Origin: Pseudomonas mediterranea CFBP 5447
GTDB lineage: Bacteria; Pseudomonadota; Gammaproteobacteria; Pseudomonadales; Pseudomonadaceae
Assembly: GCF_000774145.1 (NCBI RefSeq)
Contig: NZ_KN322987.1
Location: 1,360,871 to 1,424,870, forward strand
Reading direction: 5' to 3'
Length of the DNA stretch: 64,000 nucleotides
Position numbers and translations under genes: made by a program. This document shows, piece after piece, positions 1 to 7,769 of the stretch. Position 1 is the first letter of the stretch. Each line of letters opens with the position of its first letter. A model generated the notes under the pieces. It was not told the DNA's origin and did not search any database. It was given only the letters and a program-made list of their open reading frames with translations.

Positions 1-630
1 CTGAATGGCCGCTTCATCGCCAACCTCAGCACGGCAATGCCCGAAGACGGCGAGCGCTATCGCGCCATCGTTGAAAGCCACGGCGGCACCTTCATCAACG
101 CGGCGATTTCGTCGTACCCGGATCTGATTGGTGGCCCCTATACGGCCATTCAATACGCTTGCGCGCCGGCCGTGTGGGAAGCAATCGCGGACACCGTAAA
201 ACCCATGGCCCCCCAGGGCACGATCTATACCGGTGAAAACCTGAGCGTGCCGCCCATCGTCGATGCGGCGATGACAGGCAGTTTCTACGCCGTCGGTCTG
301 GCCGGGTTTCTCGAAGCGGCGGCCTATGCCAAGACGCAAGGTGTGAGTGCCGGACAGTTGTCGGAGTTTGCCGACAAGATGCTGGACCTGCTGCGTTACA
401 AAGTGCAGAAAAGCATCAAGGAAATTGAAGCGAATGAGTTCGGCACCATCCAGGCGACGGTCAACGTGTATCTGGATGCCGTCATCCAATGGCGGGACGC
501 GCTGAAGGCGAGCGGCCTGCGGGCCAGCCATATTTCGGCATTGGCCGATGACCTGACCATTGCCCGGGACGCCGGCCATGGTGAACTGGGATTCAATGCC
601 CAATATCTGGTTGCCAAGGTCAATAAATAA
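1..630 (+). CDS. Imine reductase-like NADPH-dependent oxidoreductase, 3' part
   Basis: The reading frame is open from the first base, so the gene starts upstream and only the C-terminal ~209 residues are present. The N-terminal Rossmann domain is outside the window. What remains looks like the all-helical C-terminal dimerisation domain of the 6-phosphogluconate/beta-hydroxyacid dehydrogenase superfamily, in the imine reductase or reductive-aminase branch: a GGPYTAIQYA segment, then a long helix with AAMTGSFYAVGLAGFLEAA. That helix completes the active site of the partner subunit in characterised imine reductases. The usual substrates are cyclic imines or keto/amine pairs, but nothing here fixes one. 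A hairpin terminator follows 36 bp after the stop, and an AraC gene converges on it. Other NAD(P)-binding 6PGDH-type enzymes remain possible. Confidence 0.7.
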   Translation: MNGRFIANLSTAMPEDGERYRAIVESHGGTFINAAISSYPDLIGGPYTAIQYACAPAVWEAIADTVKPMAPQGTIYTGENLSVPPIVDAAMTGSFYAVGLAGFLEAAAYAKTQGVSAGQLSEFADKMLDLLRYKVQKSIKEIEANEFGTIQATVNVYLDAVIQWRDALKASGLRASHISALADDLTIARDAGHGELGFNAQYLVAKVNK

Positions 631-665
631 TCGCTTAGAGATCTTTGGCGAAAAAGCTTTTCCCC

Positions 666-688
666 AGGGCTGCCCAGCAGCCCTTTTC
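666..688 (+). terminator. Rho-independent terminator of the imine reductase-like gene
   Basis: A GGGCTG/CAGCCC stem with a 5-nt loop is followed by TTTT, 36 bp after the stop codon of the upstream gene. It lies between convergent genes. Confidence 0.65.
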
Positions 689-703
689 CCAGCACCGCGT
701 CAC

Positions 704-1684
704 TCAGTGTGGATGCCGGTGCGCGCCCAGACGCCCCACAGTCTGCGAAGGCAGCTCGCCAAAAAACTCCTGGTAATACTTCGAAAATCTCCCGAGATGA
801 CTGAAACCCGCATCGAGCGCCGCGCCCTGGATGGTGTCCGAAGGCGACTGCACGAGCAGCTTGCGGGCCGTGTTCAATCGCACCGACCTGATGTAATTCA
901 GCGGCGTCATGCCCAGGACGTCCTCAAAGCTGTACTGAAGGGTCCTACGGCTGATCCGCAGGTGATTGCACAGATCCAGCACGCCGATGTTTTCATCCTG
1001 CAGATGCCGGGCAAAGAACTCGCAGCTCTTCTCAACGATATAGGTGCGCGTAGACGGTGGAACCACGAAGCGGGAAGAACCGGTATCGAAGTCCAGGATC
1101 TCCTGCACGCAGGCGAATACGTTGGCCAGGCTCGAACGATCGGTAGCGTCCGCGCAGCCTGATTGCACGTGGCTCAGATGCAACTTCAGGTTCGTTTCGA
1201 AATCGATCTGCGTTTCGGAGGACGGTTGGATAAACCGTTCGAAGGGTTTCGCGTCGATGTTCAAGTGACCGTCGGTCCTGAACTGCTCCAGGAAGTCCGA
1301 TTTTTTTACTGTCAGCATCAGGGCCTCGATAGGCGCCCTCGACACCGAGTGAAACGACCGGCCGGAAGAAATGTGGAAGGTATTGGCGTTCACGTATCGG
1401 CCATTGAGCAATACGTCTGCGCTGGATCGCACGTTAACGATGACGATTGAATCGAGCGGCACATGGCAGATCTGCTCGATGTAAGGGCTCTCCATCGTCT
1501 CGCGGGTGACCTGCACTTTTCCCGCAATTGAATGGCTGGCGATCGCCCCGTGAAAACGGGCCCTTTTCTCCAATTGGTGGTAGCGGTTGTCATCCCACTC
1601 TTCCAGGCCGCCGGCATGTTCGAACGCATCATGGGATTCCAGGAAACGGAACTGGGTGTCGGGTTGACGGGTTGGCATGGGCAT
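704..1684 (-). CDS. AraC-family transcriptional regulator
   Basis: A 326-residue regulator. The C-terminal third is an AraC/XylS double helix-turn-helix: first helix pair around LCNHLRISRRTLQYSFEDVL, second around AALDAGFSHLGRFSKYYQEF, with the family PLNYIRSVRLNTARKLL connector. The N-terminal ~200 residues resemble the ligand-sensing half of FeaR/EutR-like regulators rather than a simple cupin. The ATG at 1684 is chosen; a second ATG two codons later and a TTG at 1729 are possible. It converges on the imine reductase gene and diverges, across ~500 bp, from the small-protein/NCS1 permease operon, so either neighbour could be its target. The inducer cannot be told from sequence. Confidence 0.85.
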   Translation of the reverse strand: MPMPTRQPDTQFRFLESHDAFEHAGGLEEWDDNRYHQLEKRARFHGAIASHSIAGKVQVTRETMESPYIEQICHVPLDSIVIVNVRSSADVLLNGRYVNANTFHISSGRSFHSVSRAPIEALMLTVKKSDFLEQFRTDGHLNIDAKPFERFIQPSSETQIDFETNLKLHLSHVQSGCADATDRSSLANVFACVQEILDFDTGSSRFVVPPSTRTYIVEKSCEFFARHLQDENIGVLDLCNHLRISRRTLQYSFEDVLGMTPLNYIRSVRLNTARKLLVQSPSDTIQGAALDAGFSHLGRFSKYYQEFFGELPSQTVGRLGAHRHPH

Positions 1685-2183
1685 GACACGGGACTCGCAG
1701 ATACAAGGTCGACGTTCATCTCTTAGCAATCTTCATACCGCGAAGGACCGACAAGAGCCTTCGAGGCATCGGGGCGGATTCTGGATGGCCGCTCAAGCGT
1801 CTATACCAAGCCCTGGCCCATGACCACGAGTCCCCCTTTTCAGGAGAAACCCATCGTTGTTCGAGCAGCCGCATCATCACCAGAACAAAAAATTGGTCAC
1901 ATGACCCAATTTGATGCGTTTTTACTCAACAGCCGACATCCATTTCGAGAAGAAACGACACACTCATGGGCAAACCCGCTTTACGCCTGGCGTTGTTATT
2001 CATCGCCGTCATCGATTGCCAAAAATGGATACGGGGCAACAGGGGCTGGGCGTAGGCTGGAATCCAGGGCGCTGCCGGACACGTTTCGGCGGCGCCCGGA
2101 AACATTGATTACCGCTGCCATAATAATTTTCCAGAACAGCCAAAGCGGACGGCATCGCAAGAACTCGTCCAGAGAGCAACGAC
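1685..2183. other. Divergent intergenic region between AraC gene and permease operon
   Basis: About 500 bp without a convincing gene. The open frames here have no ribosome-binding site or family resemblance. The stretch should hold the promoters of the AraC gene (leftward) and of the small-protein/permease operon (rightward). The one clear structure is the dyad at 1890-1912, listed separately. Base composition is lower in GC around 1870-1930 than in the flanking genes. Confidence 0.5.
1890..1912. promoter_or_regulatory. Candidate operator dyad upstream of permease operon
   Basis: A 23-bp near-perfect inverted repeat with arms AAATTGGTCA and TGACCCAATTT around a central CA, one base bulged. 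Size and symmetry are typical of TetR-family operators, and a TetR gene lies directly after the permease it would control. The assignment is inferred from position and symmetry only. Confidence 0.4.
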
Positions 2184-2405
2184 ATGAGCAAAGCTGACGT
2201 TGAACACAGCACAGGAATGATGAGTACAAGCGCGAGCTTGAACAGGGACCTGTTGAAACAACTGGAGGCCCTGAACCAGGCCGAACACACCTCCTCCGAA
2301 TGCTGGAGCAGTGGTGCATCGCTGGTTCGAGAGGCGTCTCTGTGGATCCTCTTCGGGGCTGCCCTGTGGGTCGGTACCTTGCTGGCTGTAGGAGCAAACG
2401 CATGA
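2184..2405 (+). CDS. Small single-pass membrane protein, unknown function
   Basis: A 73-residue protein I do not recognise. The N-terminal ~45 residues are polar and probably helical (NRDLLKQLEALNQAEH), followed by one hydrophobic segment near the C-terminus (about residues 51-70, ASLWILFGAALWVGTLLAVG). Its stop codon overlaps the start of the NCS1 permease gene in an ATGA junction, so the two are translationally coupled. That arrangement suggests a small accessory or stabilising subunit of the transporter, which is an inference. The ribosome-binding site is weak. The coupling argues against a spurious reading frame. Confidence 0.65.
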   Translation: MSKADVEHSTGMMSTSASLNRDLLKQLEALNQAEHTSSECWSSGASLVREASLWILFGAALWVGTLLAVGANA

Positions 2406-3892
2406 CCAGTTCAAACAGTGTCGAACAAGAAGCCCTGGCGGGCCGCTTGCCCGTTCTGGCCGGCAATCGGGTCTACAAGACCTACGGTTCTTTCCTTTGG
2501 ACATGCTGCGCATTCAGTGCGGCGACCTGGGCCTTCCTGATCGGCAGCTACCTGCCGTTCGTAGGGGATTGGCGGCTGGGGGTAATGGGCTACACCATCG
2601 GCTTGATCATCGGCATGGCGTTGGTGTCGCTGGCCTCCGGCGTCCCGAGTTTCAAATATGGCACCGACCCCATCGACACCGCCAAACCTTCATTCGGCTA
2701 CCGTGGCATCGTCATTCCGCTGTTCGGGCTGCTGGCCACGTTGATCGGTTGGTCCTACGTGGTGGAAGCGCTCACTGCCAGGGGTGCCGCGAACGTAGCG
2801 GCCACTATCACAGGCAGTCAGGTGACGGGGGATTCCCATGAGCATCTGGTGATTGGTGTCGCACTGGCAGCGCTGCTCCTGGTCTGGATCATCGCGAGCA
2901 AGGGGCCGAAGCTGTTCGAACGCCTCAACGGTTTCATCGGGCCTTTACACATGCTGATCACCTTGGTGATGTTCGGCATTCTCGTGCATAAATTCGGTCT
3001 GGAAAACCTCTGGCACAACCAGTTGCCAGCCGACCAGATGCTTTCCCACGACCCTGTCCAGGGCCTGGCGCTGGCCGTCGAGTTTGGTGTGTCCAACGCC
3101 ATGACCTGGTGGCCGGTCATGGGCGGCCTTACCCGTCTGGTCAAACATAAGAATCATGTCATGGGGCCGTCCATTATCGGCGTGGGCATTCTTGGCGCCG
3201 CCGTTGTTTCCACCGTTGCGGCCCTTGCAGCCATCAGTGCCGGCACCTACGACCCGACGATCTGGATGATCGCCGTGGGCGGATCGATATTCGGCTCCAT
3301 CGTCATGACCATCGTGCTGACAGCCAATATCGCCACCATGGTCGTGATGATCTATCTGGCAGGGGTCTCGATCCAGCAAGTGAAGTTTTTCGCGCGCTTG
3401 AAGTGGGAGTTGCTTCTCGCCCTGTTACTGTTGCCGGGCCTGTACTTCGCGTTCGAAACCGAATGGTTGTTATCCAACGTGATGAGCTGGCTGTCCTATA
3501 ACGGCGTGATGTTCGTGGGCATCTCGGGCATTACCCTGGTGGACTACTTCGTATTGAGACGTGAACAACTCGATGCACCCAGCCTGTTTGCCACTCATAA
3601 CAGTCATTACGCCTACTGGGGCGGGATCAACTGGGCAGCCGTCGTTATCAGCATCGTTGCAGTGGCGGGATACCTCGCGTTGTACAACCCGGTAACGGTG
3701 GCGATGAGTGAATCGTTCCGATATTTCGGCGCCTCCATACCGGTGATTGCCATTTCCGGACTGGCCTACTACCTGGCGGCCCGTATGATCCTGGCTCCCC
3801 TGGGCAAAGGTCATTACGCCCGCGCAGTGGTCTTGAGCCAACCCACGCTGGATCCCCAACCCAAACCTGGGACCTTGAGAGTCAGCCTTTGA
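2402..3892 (+). CDS. NCS1-family (cytosine/purine/hydantoin type) permease
   Basis: A 496-residue polytopic inner-membrane transporter of the nucleobase:cation symporter-1 family. About 12 hydrophobic segments are visible, with family features such as the YGTDPIDTAKPSFGYRG stretch near TM2-3 and the SNAMTWWPVMGGLTR segment in mid-protein. The family imports cytosine, purines, allantoin, hydantoins or related compounds with Na+ or H+; the substrate here is not determinable. The start at 2402 is preceded by AGGAG and overlaps the previous gene by 4 bp. Frames reading upstream of 2402 are not needed. A TetR gene converges immediately downstream, and a TetR-like dyad sits upstream of the operon. 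Confidence 0.88.
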   Translation: MTSSNSVEQEALAGRLPVLAGNRVYKTYGSFLWTCCAFSAATWAFLIGSYLPFVGDWRLGVMGYTIGLIIGMALVSLASGVPSFKYGTDPIDTAKPSFGYRGIVIPLFGLLATLIGWSYVVEALTARGAANVAATITGSQVTGDSHEHLVIGVALAALLLVWIIASKGPKLFERLNGFIGPLHMLITLVMFGILVHKFGLENLWHNQLPADQMLSHDPVQGLALAVEFGVSNAMTWWPVMGGLTRLVKHKNHVMGPSIIGVGILGAAVVSTVAALAAISAGTYDPTIWMIAVGGSIFGSIVMTIVLTANIATMVVMIYLAGVSIQQVKFFARLKWELLLALLLLPGLYFAFETEWLLSNVMSWLSYNGVMFVGISGITLVDYFVLRREQLDAPSLFATHNSHYAYWGGINWAAVVISIVAVAGYLALYNPVTVAMSESFRYFGASIPVIAISGLAYYLAARMILAPLGKGHYARAVVLSQPTLDPQPKPGTLRVSL

Positions 3893-3899
3893 TGTCACC

Positions 3900-3922
3900 G
3901 GGGGTGCGCCTCAGGCACCCCC
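3900..3922. terminator. GC-rich hairpin between permease and TetR genes
   Basis: Perfect 8-bp arms GGGGGTGC/GCACCCCC with a 7-nt loop start 8 bp after the permease stop and overlap the last codons of the convergent TetR gene. There is no long T run, so termination is likely but may be partial. Confidence 0.45.
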
Positions 3923-4582
3923 GCTTTGGCCGGCAGGCGCAGGCAGCAAAGTCATTGACCAGAACGCGATGGCGGTTTCAATCAATTGCTCGCGCATGCC
4001 AGTCGTGGCGCTCACCTGGTCCTGATAGAAAAAGTTGCCATCGATCTGGGTGGCGATCAACGCGGCGTAGACGGCGACCTGAGCAGTGGGCAACCCAGGA
4101 TTGACCTCGCTGATGAGCTGGCGGAAGCCTTCGAGAAACCTGTCGTACTGGCTGGCCATTAGCGCCTTGATGGCCGGATCGTGACTGGCCAGCGCCCCCA
4201 TCTGAAAGAAGAACCTGGCCGTTTCAGCGTCGAATGTCGCGGCCGAATTTTCACGTATCGCCACGGCCAGGCGCTCCATCGGCGTCTCTGCAGATGAACG
4301 CGCTACCAAAAGGTCGACCCGGTGAACGAAGAACTCGAGCTTTGCCTTGATCATTTCAAAGCAGAGCTTTTCGGTACTGCCACAGTAATGCTGGAGGTTG
4401 TTCAGGCTGATGCCCAGTTCCTTGGCCACTTTCCTGGCTGAAAACTGCGCATAGCCATCCCTGACAAAGATCATTGCAGCGACTTCGTTGATCTCTTCGA
4501 TTCGCTTGAGTCGTTTCCCTACCCGACTGTAAGGGCTGGTCGTTCCCATGTCCTCGAATTCCAGGTTTCGTTCACGCTCCAT
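3911..4582 (-). CDS. TetR-family transcriptional regulator
   Basis: A 223-residue regulator. The N-terminal helix-turn-helix lies at about residues 45-75 (FSARKVAKELGISLNNLQHYCGSTEKL), preceded by an ~25-residue basic/acidic extension. The C-terminal helical ligand and dimer domain has no clear family match. The ATG at 4582 follows AAGGA at good spacing. It converges on the NCS1 permease gene, and TetR genes next to a permease commonly repress it in response to its substrate; the dyad at 1890-1912 is a plausible site. The 112-bp leader is shared with the divergent orphan gene at 4695, which it may also control. Confidence 0.85.
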   Translation of the reverse strand: MERERNLEFEDMGTTSPYSRVGKRLKRIEEINEVAAMIFVRDGYAQFSARKVAKELGISLNNLQHYCGSTEKLCFEMIKAKLEFFVHRVDLLVARSSAETPMERLAVAIRENSAATFDAETARFFFQMGALASHDPAIKALMASQYDRFLEGFRQLISEVNPGLPTAQVAVYAALIATQIDGNFFYQDQVSATTGMREQLIETAIAFWSMTLLPAPAGQSGGA

Positions 4583-4694
4583 TACGGATTCCTTTGCTGA
4601 TTACAACCTTTAACAATTTTTTCCCGGTAGAAACCTAAACACATTCAAGAACAAGCCGATAGGTTTCGAATACCCCATCCTCCAAGGATTGAAC

Positions 4695-5183
4695 ATGATT
4701 AACCTCGATGCCCAGCGCTCCAGTGCTCTCCCTCTCTCCACGATCAGCGTAGAACCCAAAAAGTCCACGGATGAAGTGGCACAGGCGCCTGCGAACAAAT
4801 CGTCTGCCGGTACGCAGGTCGAGGGAGTGAAAGTATCGCTGTCCGGGGTCGGACTTCAAAAATCGGCGAATGACCGCGCCGCCAATGCCAACAAAGACAT
4901 TGAAGAAAGCGGGTTGCCCGATCAGGTGCAGAAGATCCTGAAAATGATTCGGGAGCTGAAGCAGAAAATCGCAGAAAAGCAGTCAGAAATGCAGGCGCTC
5001 ATGGCCGATCAAAGTATGTCCCCGGAAACCAAGCAGGTAAAAGCCGGCGCGTTGCAAGCTACGCTCTCGACACTCACCGCCAGCCTGATGACAGCGAGCG
5101 CCTCCCTGGACAAACTGAGCAAGAATGGGAAGCTGTCGGCTGCCCAGGCCCAACAGGTCGTCAAGCTGGCTATGAAAAGCTGA
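4695..5183 (+). CDS. Hypothetical coiled-coil protein
   Basis: A 162-residue protein I do not recognise. The N-terminal ~70 residues are low-complexity and Ser/Thr/Lys/Ala-rich, containing a short VKVSLSGVGLQKSAND patch. The middle (about residues 75-110) is a strongly predicted coiled coil (KILKMIRELKQKIAEKQSEMQAL). The rest is amphipathic helix rich in Ala, Ser and Thr. There is no signal peptide, transmembrane segment or cysteine. The ATG at 4695 follows AAGGA at 6 nt; an upstream TTG at 4689 is less likely. The gene stands alone between a divergent TetR gene and an SDR gene. A similar 'K-V-S-L-S' patch recurs in small Pseudomonas proteins of unknown role, so secretion or scaffold functions are open. 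Confidence 0.65.
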   Translation: MINLDAQRSSALPLSTISVEPKKSTDEVAQAPANKSSAGTQVEGVKVSLSGVGLQKSANDRAANANKDIEESGLPDQVQKILKMIRELKQKIAEKQSEMQALMADQSMSPETKQVKAGALQATLSTLTASLMTASASLDKLSKNGKLSAAQAQQVVKLAMKS

Positions 5184-5297
5184 ACCCGCTTCCCCGCGCG
5201 CGCCTCGACACCTGCCATTGCCGATATTGGCTAGGTCGCAAAACCTCGGGCAAGTAGGGTTGCCTCAGTTCATTCATACGGGCTGAGGATATGAAAA

Positions 5298-6044
5298 ATG
5301 AAAAGACTTGAAGGAAAAGTGGCGCTGATTTCCGGCGCCGCGTCAGGCATTGGCGCGGCCAGTGCCATTCGATTTGCAGAAGAAGGCGCCGGAATCGTCA
5401 TTTGCGACGTCGACGAAACAAAGGCCGGAGCAGTGCTGGAAACGATTCGGGCCTTAGGAGGCAAAGTACTGTTCTGTCGTCTGGACGTTCGGGATGAAAA
5501 TCAGTGGGCCGCTGCTTTCATGGCGGCACTGGCGCAGTTCGGGAGCGTCGATATCGTCATGAACAGCGCTGGCATAGCCGTAGCTGGCGATGTAGAGACC
5601 ATGAGTTTCGATGATTGGAACAAGGAGCTTTCAGTCAACCTTCACGGGACCTTCCTTGGTATGAAACAGGCATTCGAGCACTTACGGGAAAAAGGCGGAT
5701 CGATCATCAACCTGTCTTCCATCGAAGGTATCGTGGGTCATCCTGGATACGTGGCCTACTGTGCCGGAAAAGGGGCCATTCGCAACCTCACCAAATCGGC
5801 GGCACTGCATGCCGGACGCAAGGGTTACCGAATCCGAGTCAACAGCATTCATCCTGGATACATCACCACGCCTATGGTAGGCAACGACCCCGTCGAACTG
5901 GAACGATTGCGCAGGCTGCACCCCATCGGCTTTCTGGGAGAAGCAATCGACATCGCAAACATGGCCCTTTTCCTGGCATCAGACGAGTCGCGCTTTGCGA
6001 CTGGCGCAGAATTTGTGATCGATGGCGGATTTCTCGCTCAATGA
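5298..6044 (+). CDS. Short-chain dehydrogenase/reductase (SDR) oxidoreductase
   Basis: A 248-residue classical SDR. The cofactor motif SGAASGIG is at residues 12-19, with an acidic residue after beta-2 (CDVDE) favouring NAD(H). NSAG is at 89-92, and the catalytic triad is a Ser at 140/141, Tyr154 and Lys158 (YCAGK). The GYITTPM loop and C-terminal FVIDGGF end complete the fold. It presumably oxidises or reduces a secondary alcohol/ketone; FabG-, cyclohexanol- and steroid-dehydrogenase-like enzymes share this pattern, so the substrate is unassigned. GAGGA precedes the start by 9 nt. It is monocistronic and ends 13 bp from the convergent LysR gene. Confidence 0.88.
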   Translation: MKRLEGKVALISGAASGIGAASAIRFAEEGAGIVICDVDETKAGAVLETIRALGGKVLFCRLDVRDENQWAAAFMAALAQFGSVDIVMNSAGIAVAGDVETMSFDDWNKELSVNLHGTFLGMKQAFEHLREKGGSIINLSSIEGIVGHPGYVAYCAGKGAIRNLTKSAALHAGRKGYRIRVNSIHPGYITTPMVGNDPVELERLRRLHPIGFLGEAIDIANMALFLASDESRFATGAEFVIDGGFLAQ

Positions 6045-6057
6045 GCAGACAGCATTC

Positions 6058-6945
6058 TCAGAGCTTTCCTTCGTAGTACTGGGCCATGTGATCAACAAAT
6101 ACGCGGACTTTAAGCGGTAGATTCCGGGCATGGGGGTACAACGCATAGTAGTGCCTCATCCCCAGGGTGTATTCCGGCAGAATCCGCACCAACCTTCCCT
6201 TCAGCAGATCATCTCGTACCGTCGCCAGGGTAAACGCCGCGATGCCCCCGCCCGACAACGCGCACGCGTGCAAGGCGGTGATGGTGTCCGTATGAAAGGC
6301 ACTGTCGCAATCCAATGTCATTGACTGCCCTCCTTCGCTTGCCAACGACCACCGGGTAGCCGCCCCATACGTCAGTAGCCGGTGTTCATTGAGCTCAACG
6401 ACGCTGCGCGCAAGACCGTACTTGGATACATAGCCCGGCGCCGCCACCAACACCTGCGGTGACACGTTGAGCAAGCGGGCGACAAGGCTGCTGTCGGCCA
6501 GCGGCCCGCAGATCCGCAACGCCACGTCGAAGCCATCGGCCACCAGGTCGACAAGGGGATCGGAGCAGGACAAGTCGACCTGGACGTCCGGATAGCGTTG
6601 CTGGAAGGTCGGCAACCAATGAGCCAACTCCAACGTACCGGTTACCAGCGGCACGCTGATTCGCAGCAGGCCGGAGGGACGCTCCTGTTCCAGGGTGACG
6701 GCGCGGGAAGCTGCTTCGACGCGGTCCAGGATATCTACGCAAGCCGCGTAGTACCTTTCGCCGGCCGCGGTCAGGCTCATGCGCCGGGTATTGCGATTGA
6801 GCAGACGCACACCCAACGCGCTTTCCAATTGCTGCAAGTGTCGCGATACCGAGGAATGAGTGGTGTCCAGCCGCTCCGCTGCGGCTGAAAACCCCTGGGA
6901 CTCCACAATGCAACGGAAAACGCCCATGGCGAGCATCTGATTCAT
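6058..6945 (-). CDS. LysR-family transcriptional regulator
   Basis: A 295-residue LysR regulator. The winged HTH is at residues ~1-60 (GFSAAAERLDTTHSSVSRHLQQLESALGVRLLNRNTRR), followed by the periplasmic-binding-protein-like effector domain from ~residue 90. It starts 6 bp after the stop of the isochorismatase-type gene on the same strand, so the two are almost certainly co-transcribed. This is unusual, because LysR genes are more often divergent from their targets. It would then autoregulate together with the hydrolase. The convergent SDR gene could be a second target. Confidence 0.88.
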   Translation of the reverse strand: MNQMLAMGVFRCIVESQGFSAAAERLDTTHSSVSRHLQQLESALGVRLLNRNTRRMSLTAAGERYYAACVDILDRVEAASRAVTLEQERPSGLLRISVPLVTGTLELAHWLPTFQQRYPDVQVDLSCSDPLVDLVADGFDVALRICGPLADSSLVARLLNVSPQVLVAAPGYVSKYGLARSVVELNEHRLLTYGAATRWSLASEGGQSMTLDCDSAFHTDTITALHACALSGGGIAAFTLATVRDDLLKGRLVRILPEYTLGMRHYYALYPHARNLPLKVRVFVDHMAQYYEGKL

Positions 6946-6951
6946 ATCGAC

Positions 6952-7638
6952 TCAGCGTACCGGCAACTTGATGATCTGCTCGGTGGTCATGACATCACCG
7001 AAGGTATCCTCGACTTCAGCCAACGCGGCCTTGTGCAAGGCGTCCTTGTCGATCGCCTCACCATTGACCCGGGTAATCGCGCGAGTCGCCGATGCATCGG
7101 AGGCGACCAGTACGTTGTAGCCCAGGGGCGCCGCATCCCGGGCGGCACCCGCCACGCACGCATGGGTCATGAGGCCGGAAATGATCAGGGTCTCGATACC
7201 GGCGCGCTTCAGACGCTTGTCCAGGTCGGTACTGCCAAAGACGCTGACGGTGGTTTTCTGCAGCACCACATCCTGGGCCCTGGGCTGCATGTCCGGGTGG
7301 AACTTCACGGTTTCGCCGTCCTTCGCGAACACTGCAGAACCCGCGGGGGCAACGTGCTGGACATGGAAAACCGGCATCTTGTGATCATCGGCAAAGGCAA
7401 TCAGCCTACGGGTATTGGCCAGCGCAACAGCGCCATCAGGGATCGGCATCTTACCGGTGAAGTATTCGTTCTGAAAATCGATCACCAGTAACGCGGTTTT
7501 ACCAACAGGCAATTGGCTGGCCGGCGTTGCGCCGGACATGGCCCGGATGGTTGGATTGTTTTCCGCGAGTGCACCGCTGCTGGCGACAATGCCGGAAAAT
7601 GCACAGGCGGCGAGGAAACGGCGGGTGAATCGTTGCAT
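6952..7638 (-). CDS. Exported isochorismatase-family cysteine hydrolase
   Basis: A 228-residue member of the isochorismatase-like superfamily. The catalytic triad is visible: Asp54 (VIDFQNEYF), Lys128 (LQKTT) and Cys161 (GLMTHACV), with the usual cis-peptide segment before Cys161. Residues 1-25 form a signal peptide (RRFLAACAFSGIVASSGALA, cleavage near ALA-EN); the TRRFLAA start is slightly Tat-like. Most relatives are cytoplasmic amidases such as nicotinamidase, so a periplasmic version is noteworthy. The substrate, perhaps an amide or hydrolysable side chain, is unknown. It is the first gene of a two-gene unit with the LysR gene. Confidence 0.85.
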   Translation of the reverse strand: MQRFTRRFLAACAFSGIVASSGALAENNPTIRAMSGATPASQLPVGKTALLVIDFQNEYFTGKMPIPDGAVALANTRRLIAFADDHKMPVFHVQHVAPAGSAVFAKDGETVKFHPDMQPRAQDVVLQKTTVSVFGSTDLDKRLKRAGIETLIISGLMTHACVAGAARDAAPLGYNVLVASDASATRAITRVNGEAIDKDALHKAALAEVEDTFGDVMTTEQIIKLPVR

Positions 7639-7769
7639 GGGAACTTCCTTCCTGGTTGTTGAGGGAAGGAATGCTAGAAAGAGGTCCGGTGCTTGAACAC
7701 AGTGGGGACGACACAGGACCTGTTCGGGATTTGCACAAACACAGCACTATGGGCTGCGACGGAGGGAAA

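Noticed and set aside
1820..2197. 125-codon open frame between the AraC gene and the permease operon
   Set aside because: No ribosome-binding site and no recognisable protein; it overlaps the start of the coupled small membrane protein and covers the predicted regulatory region.
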